A DNA stretch of 64,000 nucleotides from Thereva unica. Its lineage: Eukaryota; Arthropoda; Insecta; Diptera; Therevidae. Below are positions 32,671-42,529 of this stretch, one piece after another; the stretch's first letter is position 1; the number at the start of each line of letters is the position of its first letter. The stretch is taken from assembly GCA_949987705.1 (NCBI GenBank), contig CATLJY010000879.1, positions 1-64,000 of the forward strand, read 5' to 3'. A program made the position numbers and the translations under genes. Below the pieces are notes generated by a model. It ran no database searches. It had not been told where the DNA came from and saw only the letters and a list, made by a program, of their open reading frames with translations.

Positions 32671-34964
32671 TTTAAACGCAGGCGGGGAAATGACAATTCC
32701 ACATACATTAACATTTCCTGTATGATTAAAATACAAACGAACGTGCATTGTTATTTACCCTTCGAAATTCGTTTACGTACCAATTTCTTCCATAGGTGGC
32801 AAACCTTTTTCGTAGCTAAAATTTTATATTCGTATTTGGAAGATTAAAACAAAATAAATATTAAAAAAAAAATAACAAATACTGTTTCCATGATTTTACC
32901 ATATTTAACAAAATGGAAAAGTTTGCAGTGTTTTGTGTTTGAATGTCAAATGTCAGTTCTTCTATTTTGGCACTACCTGATTTTATTTCTTCTGGTGAAT
33001 ACACTAAACTCATATCACGAATTTGAACAAAATTTAAGGTCCGTGACAAACGAATGAGCGAGCGACCTGTATTTGCCATGAATTTGAAAATAATTTCATA
33101 TGAGCAGTCCATTATTATAAGTCAGTGGAAACAACACTCCCCAATAGCATCTGACCACGACAAGAGTGGCAGAGAGACCATTGTGACTGGAACTACAAAT
33201 TATCTGTGGTTTAAACAAACGGAGGGACACTTTTCTTGTCGAATGTACTTTCGTGGTGCGATTTGAGACTCTCGCTGCCCCTGCAAAAGTCAATTTTGAA
33301 ATTACCAATTGTTTTGGCGCACGCCATATTATTCGCTTGTGGGTACAGCGAGGCGAACCAGTATTAGCATACCTCCTGTTCTTCTGGGAAAATTAACAAT
33401 GACTTCATATAATTACCTAAAAAATTTTAACTTGGAAATTAGAACGTTTCGAAAGTTTTTACAATTAGAATGTCTCCTAAATCCCGTCAAACAAACTTCA
33501 GCTAATAAACACAAAATTAATTGATTCAAAAATTGATTCCATCATGGTTTATGGTACTCGATGAAAATATTACTTCTATTTCAATAATTCCTGCCACAGG
33601 ACTGTGCTTATTGCCGTTGAATGAATCCTTGCATCCATTTGGTTTAATATCCTTTCGGGAAATGATGAATGCTCTTTGGAAGCTGCAGTCACAACATGAA
33701 ATCGTAAATGGCAACAGAATCAATGAAATTGTAAAACTGAACTGAGTTGAGAGTGGTTGCATCTGTATCCTGCAAAAGGATACGATTGTGATTTACTGTG
33801 GTAAAGTTTTTCCTTTTTTAAAGCAGGATTTTTTTTTTCGTTTTGTATTTTTCCTCTTATAAAACATAAATCCGACTTTTTGCTGCCTTCTTGTACTCCT
33901 CGATAAATGTGAAAGCATAAATACAATGCGGAAGTTTGAGCAGATCATGAAATCCTTCGGATTTTAGCTGTTTATCAATTTTTAACAAACATGAAATGGG
34001 AAATAGTGAGCAAATAAACCATGTGTGAAACTAAGTAAATTTTAAAATTAAAAAACTTGGGTATTTTCAATTGGAAAAATCCAAACAATTGAAGTGAAAT
34101 TTAGGCACGCTTCAATTATTTTTGGCGATTAGTAATTAAAATATAAAATGCCCACCGCAGAATCCAAGCAATTAACTCATATTTCCGCAAAAAGCTTCCA
34201 ATGATTTCAAATCACAAAAAAACCCAAAAATTCTCATCCAAACGGAAATATAAATTTGATTTCTGAATTTTCAATTAAATCCAGCTTCCTTCATTAGTAT
34301 CCGTGATATTAATCACACGAAAATCCTATATGCAATATGCAAACAAAATTCCAAGCTACTTTATGGTTGCGGATGGACAAATGCATTACTCATAACGTTA
34401 CCATTGTCCATGCAGAGTGTACAAACAAGCCGCAATGTCCAATCTGCCTCTTTGTGCATAATGCCACATTTGAGCCTATCTAGCCTCGGAATTAGTTAGC
34501 AGCTTCCGATTAATCCGTGCTATACGAATATTTCGTCGATGCAGACACTATTCCACGGAAAATGTGCATGGGAGTTTTCCTCGGTACTGGAAGGGAGTTG
34601 TTCTGAATTGACGGTGGTCGCTCCGTTCCTACAGAGAAATAAATTGGAAAGCCCGCGGGAGGACGGACTTTGATTTAATTGCACATGCCTGACATTCTAG
34701 CTCAGCAGTTATGCTGAAAGTGGTTGACATACTGAGAGTTCGTAAGGAATTTTGCTTTAGGTTGCAATTGAAAGGGACGTTGTGCGACATATTCAAAGGA
34801 TATCAAATAAAAAGTAACTAAAAGTTTTGCTAAAAGGGGCCCATACACTTGCGAACAATTTGCGCAAATTTGTGATTGGAAAGAAATATGTGATTAGGGG
34901 TCGTCCATCCATAAAGGTGAGGTGATTGAGTTTTCGACCTCCTCTTCCTCTTAGTGAGATTTGG
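32671..34964. other. unannotated stretch
   Basis: No gene recognised. 32780-32812 and 33085-33125 share blocks with 15.68-15.75 kb (one inverted, one direct), consistent with a decayed fold-back element. 34894-34920 (GGGGTCGTCCATCCATAAAG) looks like a Tc1/mariner-style end, but has no partner. The part 33310-34830 may be ordinary intergenic DNA. Confidence 0.3.
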
Positions 34965-35535
34965 TGAAATTTTTTGTGAAGGATTTAGCCATATCTTAAG
35001 GTCCCCTTTCATACACAGGTCGACGGCAGGCCGTGGCCTGAAAGTTTTCGCCTTGAAGCCAAGTATCACCGACAACCGGATGAGGTCTGCCGTCGCCAAC
35101 CGGATGGGTTTGTCGTCAGTTTGTGCCTGAAGATCTCGGGTTGTAGCACGTAAGTTGTTTCAATCGACATTTTTGTTTTTGTAACACTCGAATATGTGTA
35201 TGAAGAGGTCGACTGAAGCAACTTACGTACTGCCACCCCAGAACTTCTATTCTCACCCCGTATCCAGTCGGACCTGAAAGTTTTCGCGCAAACATTTACG
35301 GAGTCTTTAGCCGCCTTATGGCACAAGCATATTGTGTCAGCAAATATTGTGGTCCGTGTATTTTAAAGGCTTTTCCAGTCACTAATTCGTTTGTGCCTGT
35401 AAAGTTTTCATTGAGGGCTTGAATTAGCAACCTGATATGCTAAACTGTCGTCTTCGCCTGTGTTCCTGAAGGGAATCATGACGTCACCTGTATATCACGG
35501 CATGTCAGACAGATATCTGAAGTCCTTATCCCTCA
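34965..35535. repeat. dispersed repeat family R, copy 1
   Basis: Aligns in order with 50395-50925 plus 56504-56905. Shared blocks include GCAGGATTTAGACAT/GAAGGATTTAGCCAT, GGCCTGAAAGTTTTCGCC, the TAAGTTGTTTCAATC arm, CTTATGGCA, GTCGGCAAATAT-like text, ATGCTAAACTGTCGTCTTC and AATCATGACGTCACCTG. The middle (35142-35235) is an imperfect hairpin with GTAGCACGTAAGTTGTTTCA. The phrase CCTGAAAGTTTTCGC occurs twice. There is no coding capacity. It is likely a non-autonomous transposon, but no clean terminal inverted repeats are visible. Confidence 0.75.
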
Positions 35536-35756
35536 GTTAGACTGGGTATTGTGTGGCCTTCATTGGACCGAGTCTGCATACCTGGCCTGCCGGCGGCCTG
35601 TAAGTCTTTAGTGGAGAAACATTTTTTACTTAATTTAACCTAGTTTTCTAGCAATTTTACACTGTTTCTTGAGGAAAAAAATTATACATGATATTTGCAG
35701 CTTGGCGGAGTTATGCAATTTAAGTTTCCTACAACTTCTAACAACTCATGTTATTT

Positions 35757-36125
35757 TACTGTTTTGGCGTTCATGTCGTCCAGCACCATTTTAATATCGT
35801 TTAACGGGATGAACCTGATGGCACTTATTAGCACTCGGTAGAATTCCTCGTTCTCCTCACCCGTGTTGTGTTCTATGGGAGCAGTGATTTCATTTCCTTT
35901 TCTAAGGCCCGTATTCAGATTTATGGTACTTCAAACTCTCTTCGTCAGTTTGGCGATCCACTCTCAGAATACCGTGTGGGTTCTGAGATCTACTATGTTA
36001 CTGGGAGTCCATTTGGTTTCCAGCATAGCTGTAATCGCTACGTTGCATTTTTTAGTGCCCGTTCTGAGTAGAGCCGGACTTAGTCGAGGCAGTACATTTG
36101 TCCCTTAGGCCTTAATTTCCAATTG
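35757..36125 (-). pseudogene. RTE-like endonuclease fragment, strongly decayed
   Basis: Minus-strand frames read VAITAMLETKW, then GEENEEFYRVLISAIRFIPL and DIKMVLDDMNAK. This follows the middle of RTE-type endonucleases (DI..LQE.RW, then EEFY..L......P..D..IV.GD.NA), with the expected GD changed to DD. Stops interrupt it. It lies beside the copia insertion, and a second RTE endonuclease piece lies on the other side, but the two overlap in domain content, so they are separate copies. Confidence 0.6.
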
Positions 36126-36130
36126 TATGT

Positions 36131-36278
36131 TATTGATAATATGTTTTGACAAATCGAAGTAGACTGTTTATTTTAATTATTTTACGATTTGACAATAAAG
36201 AAATTTTTTATCTCCACTGAAATATTCAAACGAAATAGACGTGTTTTTTTTTCTTCATATCACGGATAAACCTTAATA
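36131..36278 (+). repeat. 5' LTR of the copia element
   Basis: 148 bp, starting TATTGATAATATG and ending CCTTAATA, so its ends are TATT...AATA and not TG...CA. The boundaries follow from the TATGT duplication, the primer site and the polypurine tract. It contains AATAAA (about 36194), which could serve as a polyadenylation signal. It is short for a copia LTR. Confidence 0.9.
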
Positions 36279-36294
36279 GGTTATGGGCCCAGCA
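36279..36294 (+). promoter_or_regulatory. primer-binding site, internal initiator tRNA-Met type
   Basis: GGTTATGGGCCCAGC directly abuts the LTR. This is the site known from Drosophila copia, which pairs with an internal part of initiator tRNA-Met (half-tRNA primer), not with its 3' end. Confidence 0.85.
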
Positions 36295-36376
36295 TTTTGA
36301 AGGTTTAGCAATTAATGAATTAATTAATACTAATTCTTAAACATTGTAGATTTTATAAGAGAATAAAAAATTCAAA

Positions 36377-39220
36377 ATGGAGGCCGAGGTATCAAGAATT
36401 GATAAATTGCAAAATGCAACGCAATACCAGACTTGGCGTTTTCAAAGCAAATTAAGTCTGATGGCGTTGGATATCTACGGTTTAGTGGATGGAACAATTC
36501 CTAAACCAGATGAAAGCGGAGCTTTACAGGTAGAATGGTTAAAAAAGGACGCTCGAGCGCAAAGGTTAATCGGGACAACCGTAACAGCCTCAGTTATCCC
36601 TCATATTGTTAATTGCAATACGGCAAAAGAAATGTGGGACAAATTGAGTGCTGTGTTTGAAAAGAAAAATGAATCCAGCATCTTAATGCTGAATCAGCAG
36701 TTCTTTTCAATCACAAAAGAGGTAACAGAAGATATAGTAACATTCATCGCAAGAATGGAGGACCTCATATATAGTTTAAAATCGTTGGGGCAGTTAATTT
36801 CTGATGAAATGATAATTGCAAAAATTATCATGGCGCTACCAGAAGAATATAATGCTTTTGCAAGTGCGTGGGAATCTACGAATAAAGCGGACAGGACTTT
36901 AGAAAATTTAAGAGCACGTTTAGTTATGGAAGAAAGTCGTGTGGAAAACAAAAATACGGTACTAGGTGAAGCGTTATTTTCAAAACGGAATTACCGGAAC
37001 AAAGCACACGAGAAATTACAAAGCAAACCTCAAAATGACAAGAAAATATATAAATGTTTTTTGTGTCATAAACAAGGACATTTTAAACGGGATTGCCCAC
37101 AAATAAATAAGAAAATAAATAAACCAACAGCTATCAAATCTGATAGGGAAGCTTTTATGTGTTCGGAAGACGGATCGAATGCAGGTCATTGGCTGCTGGA
37201 TACCGGTGCAAGCGACCACATGAGCCACAAGTTAGATTGGTTTCAGGATATTCGTCAGCTAAATCCACCAAAAGAAGTAACAATAGCAAACGGTGGAATA
37301 CTAAAGGCACCGTTATGTGGAACAATTAATTTACTTGTTTTTAATGGGAAGGAATGGAGCGAAAAAGTCCTAACGGAAGTCCTATACGTTCCAGACTTGG
37401 AGAGAAATTTATTTTCTGGAGCTAGAGTTCTAGATAAAGGTTTTACCCTAGCTTCAGATAAAAGAAAGTGTGAACTAAAGCGAGGTGATGTCGTTGTGGC
37501 AGTGGGAGCTCGTCATGGAAATTTGTTCAAAATGCAATTCAAAGTTCAAACAAATTCAATTGAAGTAAACATGGCAGAAAAGTGCAACACATTGAAAAGT
37601 TGGCACGAAAAACTTGGGCACCAAAACTTAAGTTATGTTCGAACGTTTTTAAAGGAACAAAATATTGAGTTTGTAGATGAAGACTTCATGTGTGAAGGAT
37701 GCTTAATGGGGAAACAACACAGAGACCCATATAAAACCAGTGCAATGAAGACTAATACATGCGGCGAAATAATTCATGCTGATGTTTGTGGTCCAATGCA
37801 AACTGAATCCATTGGTGGAAATAGATATTTTTTACTTATTAAAGATAACTTTTCGCATTTCCGTACTATTTATTTTATTAAAAACAAATCAGAAGTTTTT
37901 GAGAAAATAAAATCATTTATTAATTTTGTTAAAAATCAGCATGGTCACAAGATCAAGATTTTACGAACAGATAATGGTAAGGAGTTCATAAATGCCAAAA
38001 TGGAAAAGTTATTGGAGTCACATGGAATCTGTCATCAACGTACTGTACCATATACTCCAGAACAGAATGGATCTGTTGAACGAGAAAATCGTACAGTAGT
38101 TGAAGCAGCACGGTCGATGTTATACGCCAAGTGCATAGAACTGAAATTATGGGCAGAGGCTGCTAATACCGCAGTTTACATTTTAAACAGAACTGGCACC
38201 AGCAGTATATTGAAGAAAACACCATATGAGTTATGGCACAATAAGATTCCCAACATTCATCATCTAAGAGTTTTCGGGACGAAAGTTTTTGTGCATATAC
38301 CAAAGCAAAAAAGGCAAAAACTTGATGCAAAAGCAACGAAATGTACTTTTGTCGGGTACGATGAGAATGTTAAAGGCTATCGCGTTTGGGATCCTAAAAC
38401 AAGAAAAATTGAGATAGCCAGGGATGTCAAGTTTATCGAAAAAGATTTTTTTGAAGTTGTGGAAAACAAGGACAATGAGAAAAATAATTCAAATCAAAAT
38501 AATACAATTGATATATTATTCAGAAATCAAGATGAACAAAATTTTGATGAACAAAATCTTACCGAACAAAATAGAAACCACACAGATGAAGAAATCCATG
38601 GGGAAAGACCAACAACGTCAGGTTGGTGTTCATTAGATAATGAAAATATTTTAGAAAGCCGGCTTAGAGATCGAACTAAAATTAGGAAACCAGTTGGTGA
38701 AGAATGCGATGAGTTCTCGCATCATGTAAGTGAGGTAACTATGGCAGAAGCAATGTGTTCAATAGGTGATGAGCCTTCAACTTACGAAGAAGCTATTCAC
38801 TCTACTGACAAAGTTCATTGGAAAAAGGCAATGGATGAAGAATATAAGTCTTTGATTGAAAATAAAACATGGGTACTTACTGAAGTGCCACAAAATCAAA
38901 AACTTATTGATAACAAATGGGTCTATAAAGTGAAGTACAGCATTGATGGTAAAATAGAACGTTATAAAGCCAGACTGGTAGCCAGAGGTTTTACACAAAA
39001 ATATGAAGTGGATTACAAGGAAACGTTTAGTGCAGTAGTAAGCTTCTCATCTATAAGAGCCATCTTATCAATAGCAGCTTCTGAAGATATGAAATTGTGT
39101 CAATTTGACGTAAAAACTGCATTTCTTTATGGAGAAATTGATGAAACGATATATATGAATCAACCGCCAGGCTATAACGATGGTTCAGGAAGGATATGTA
39201 AACTTTTAAAGAGTTTATAT
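36377..39220 (+). CDS. gag-pol: copia gag-pol polyprotein, N-terminal 948 codons
   Basis: The ATG at 36377 starts a frame with, in order: a Gag domain (residues 1-200), a zinc knuckle CFLCHKQGHFKRDC (about 226-239), the protease motif LLDTGASDHM (about 274), the pre-integrase WHEKLGHQNL, an integrase with CEGCLMGKQH, HADVCGPM (D about 467), RTDNGKEF (D about 531) and QNGSVERE (E about 567), giving D64D35E, then the copia RT start (WVYKVKY, RYKARLVARGFTQ, FDVKTAFLYGEI about 910). The frame is cut after LLKSLY by the insert; it reads on for eight foreign codons to a stop at 39242-39244. AT-rich codons throughout. All catalytic residues seen are intact. Confidence 0.95.
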
Positions 39221-40464
39221 GGGTGTTTCCCACCAAAGTGGTAAAATCGCTGTCCTTGGCAAATATTACGTAAACTATGGTGAGAAATATTTATATTTCT
39301 GCAAATTTCAATTTATAACTATCTAAACTATAGTATACAATATAGGAAATATCTCACTTAAAAACCTATATGGTTTCAATAACGTATTTTTTAGGTCTAA
39401 AAACAGTCCCCTAGCCGGTCCCCAAACCAAAATATTTTCTATTGAGTTCATTAATTGAACTAATATTTTAAAAACAATTAACTTATATAACACAATCTAA
39501 TCAATATGAAATGATATGCTATTAGACTCTAATATCAATTTATTTAAACTATTTTTTGATTAGTTTAATTTAACCTAAAGTTGGTCCCCGAATTTCATGA
39601 ACAGTCCCCTGCCAAAGTTTCGAGTTACGCATCAGGACATCTACAGTAAAGACAGACTTGTTAATGGGCGTAACGAAACGTGAACGACATGAAATTAGCT
39701 TTGTTACCCCCAAAAGTAGCTATACCTCATTTTGTTTAGTGTTACAAGAGTTAGAGGGGCACATGCGCGTATCGGTACGCAACATTCGACAGTCCTCTGC
39801 TAAGTGTTATTTTTCTTTTTTTAAAGTGTTCCAGTTTTCTCTATTGTGCATAGTTTTAAATAAGATGGCTTATATTGTTTCTATATAACAAAATAAAGTC
39901 ATAATGAAGGAATTTTATGGTACCGTATCAATTACACAAATTAAACAGTCCCCTGCCAACAGTCCCCGTCAACAGTCCCCCGCTACATACAGAAACAGGA
40001 GACTGTTTCATTTATTAGGGCACTGTTATTGTACTTTTGCCTTTGTTTTAGGTCTATAACCATCTTTTAATCATGGCGCGAGAAAGAAGAAAGTGTCTAA
40101 GGAAGAAATAAAAGTTCACAAGTTTACTTGGAACTACACAGAGAACTTGGAACTACCAAAGAAGACTGTTTTATTTTTATATATATGCGTCATGAGGAAT
40201 GTTTTTAAAGTATATATACTACTAATAAATGCTCATTTCACTTATATATACAGTCCTCTGACATATGCAACAGTCCTCTGACATATGAATTTTTTAAATT
40301 TACTCAATAAGTCCTAAAATAAAACAAATATATTTGGGTCCCTTACTGTTTATTATCCACCAGATAGATATCTATTTAATTGTATATTTTTTTTTCATAT
40401 TCACGTAAAAAAGTTACTGGGACAGATTTCTTGCAAAAATTTACCAGTTTACAGAGAAACACCC
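39221..40464. mobile_element. 1.24-kb non-autonomous DNA transposon inside copia RT
   Basis: The ends are GGGTGTTTCCCACCAAAGTG and, on the other side, the complement of GGGTGTTTCTCTGTAAACTG; the first 25 bp agree at about 20 positions. ATAT flanks both sides (39217-39220 and 40465-40468). Because TA also fits, the duplication may be TA (Tc1/mariner) or 4 bp. Motifs of the type ACAGTCCCCTGCC recur near 39403, 39601, 39948 and 39960-39985, with ACAGTCCTCTGACATATG twice at 40251-40288. Such clusters are often transposase-binding sites. It has no transposase. Confidence 0.85.
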
Positions 40465-41560
40465 ATATGGATTGAAGCAGGCGTCTAGATGCTGGAATAA
40501 GTGTTTTACGACATTTATTGAGAAGTTTGGGTTCAAATCTTCTGTAGCTGATTCATGTCTTTTTGTGAAAGAAAGAAATAAGAAAAAGGTCATCTTAGCA
40601 ATTTATGTTGATGATGGATTGATTGCAGCACATGATCAAGCAGATGTTATACCAGTACTTGAACATTTGCGTGAGAAGTTTGAGATCAAGACAACGAATC
40701 TAGATACTTTTCTAGGAATGGAAATCTTCAGAGACGCAGAGGGAGGCATTCATTTAAGTCAAGCAGCGTATGCTCGAAAAATACTTTCAAAATTTAACAT
40801 GAGTAGTTGTAATGCGGTTTCAACTCCGATTGATACAAATCAAAATTTAAATGAGTTTGAAGATTCTGAGGTTAACAAAGTCTTTCCTTATAGAGAAGCT
40901 GTCGGAAATTTAATGTATTTATGTGTCGGAACAAGGCCTGATATACAATATGCAGTGGGAGTTGTAAGCCGGTATCTTGAATCGCCTACAAATGCCCATG
41001 TAAATATGGTAAAGAGAATTTTTAAGTACATAAAAGGGACGATAGAATATGGCGTTTACTATGAACCACAGGCAAGGGGAGGACTAATCGGTTACAGCGA
41101 CGCTGATTATGCAGGGGATACCAAGACTAGAAAATCAACATCAGGTGTAATATTTTTATTAAATGGCGGACCAGTAAGTTGGGAATCAACCAGGCAACAA
41201 GCTGTAGCATTGTCGACAACCGAGTCAGAATATATTGCAGCTACTGTAGCAGTGAAGGAGTTAATTTGGCTAAGGAGATTGATTAACGATCTTATCGATG
41301 AAAAGAAACTTCCAGAGCTGTTTTTGGACAACCAGAGCGCAATTCGGCTGATAAAAAATCCGGAATTTCATAAACGAACAAAACATATTGATGTTCGTTA
41401 TCATTTCATTCGCGAGAAGTTTGAGCAGGAATATTTTAGCTTGAGTTACATATCAACAGATGAACAACTGGGTGACATTTTTACAAAAGCATTAACAAAA
41501 GGACGTTATGAGAAGCTGCGAAATATGATGAAAGTCATAAAACGAAGTAATTTATTGTAA
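40465..41560 (+). CDS. gag-pol: copia polyprotein, C-terminal RT and RNase H
   Basis: Resumes exactly in frame (GGA at 40469 follows TAT at 39218 once the insert and one duplication copy are discounted). It shows LKQASRCWNKCF, the RT active site AIYVDDGLIA, LGMEIFRD, and the RNase H domain with GYSDADYAGDTKTRKSTSG, ALSTTESEYIA and LFLDNQSAI, ending SYISTDEQLGDIFTKAL...L and a stop at 41558-41560. Together with the first part, the polyprotein would have about 1311 residues, normal for copia. The tidy frame shows the insert is the only lesion. I see no other stop. Confidence 0.95.
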
Positions 41561-41589
41561 ACATGTACGCATGAGTATAAAATATGTCA

Positions 41590-41601
41590 AAAAGTGGGAG
41601 T
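41590..41601 (+). other. polypurine tract of the copia element
   Basis: AAAAAGTGGGAG ends directly before TATTGATAAT, the 3' LTR start, and so fixes the LTR boundary independently of the target duplication. Confidence 0.85.
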
Positions 41602-41747
41602 ATTGATAATATGTTTTGACAAATCGAAGTAGACTGTTTATTTTAATTATTTTACGATTTGACAATAAAGAAATTTTTTATCTCCACTGAAATATTCAAA
41701 CGAAATAGACGTGTTTTTTTTCTTCATATCACGGATAAACCTTAATA
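41602..41747 (+). repeat. 3' LTR of the copia element
   Basis: Same sequence as the 5' LTR but for about two positions, at least one of them in the T-run near 41714. Ends CCTTAATA followed by the TATGT duplication. Confidence 0.95.
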
Positions 41748-41752
41748 TATGT

Positions 41753-42270
41753 TCCAGGCCGGTGTTGTCACTGCCGATCTGTGCGTTTAAGTCACCCTTG
41801 TATTAATATGTCTCCCCTTAGAATAGAGCGAAAAACCTCATTCAGTCGCATATAGAACTCGTCTTTGATGTCATCTTCTGCATCTTCAGTTGGAGCATAG
41901 CATTGGACTACCGTAGTACTTCTAGTCTGGTACTTAGGCGCACGGTAATAATCCTCTCTGAAACGGATGACCAGCTAATGAGGCTGGACCTGGCTTATTT
42001 GGTGAGTATTACGCCAAAGCCACTCCTACGGCTTTCAGTTTCTTTTCTCCCAGAATATAAGGACTCACCGTTTGGGCAGATATGTCCCCCGCATCAGGAT
42101 ATCTGGTATCGCTAAGTCCCATGATCTTGATTTTATATCGATTCATCTCATTGACGACTTCATCCAGCCGTCCATCAGCAAGCAGTGTTCTCACATTCCA
42201 TGATCCGATTCGTGTCCTTGTTCGAAAAGGAATGGTCGTCGTAGTGTTGTTCATCTGGTTGCGAGGCATT
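41753..42270 (-). pseudogene. RTE-like non-LTR element, endonuclease domain fragment
   Basis: On the minus strand from about 42270: an N-terminal IGSWNVRTLLADGRLDEVVN (WNVRTL block), KIKIMGLSDTRYP, then in a shifted frame GVALILTKQAQ..LAGHPF, VVQCYAPTEDAEDD, KDEFYMRLNEVFRSIL and finally GDLNAQIGSDNTGLEH next to the copia insertion. These are the ordered blocks of an RTE-clade endonuclease, the nuclease that nicks the target. There are two frame changes and one stop, and no RT follows. Copia inserted into its 3' edge. The 3' ends at 8554 and 13660 may belong to the same family. Confidence 0.8.
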
Positions 42271-42529
42271 GTTTGCCGATTCGTAGCAAAGGTGTTTTTA
42301 TGGGAACGGGCTGCTAACCCTCATCCTAACCGTCTCCCGTTAGCTTCTGCTAGGTGTTTGTTTGAAGTGAATCTTCTCGGCTTTTAATAGAAGTGCCAAA
42401 TTGGGTGTCATCACCTTCCTAGGTCTTTGTTAGCCGTTCGTTCCTTCAGGTAGTGGCACGGGTTTTTTTCTTTCAAGTGAACTGTCATCTTCTTACATCC
42501 TTGTACCACGAGCCCCCTAATATCGAGCT
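42271..42529. other. spacer, possible 5' leader of the RTE fragment
   Basis: GC-balanced, no frame. 42300-42360 directly precedes the RTE N-terminus on the minus strand and could be its leader. Confidence 0.3.

Larger units (their letters stand above)
36131..41747 (+). mobile_element. complete copia-type LTR retrotransposon
   Basis: Two almost identical LTRs bound the element, and the 5-bp TATGT is duplicated outside (36126-36130 and 41748-41752). The primer-binding site follows the 5' LTR at once, and a polypurine tract precedes the 3' LTR. One gag-pol frame lies between. The only visible damage is the 1.24-kb DNA transposon at 39221-40464. LTRs of about 147 bp differ by roughly two bases, mainly T-run length, so the insertion is young. 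Without the insert the element would be about 4.4 kb. Confidence 0.95.

Noticed and set aside
35863..36108. 81-codon plus-strand frame with hydrophobic segments
   Set aside because: It is antisense to the RTE endonuclease fragment and so a shadow frame.
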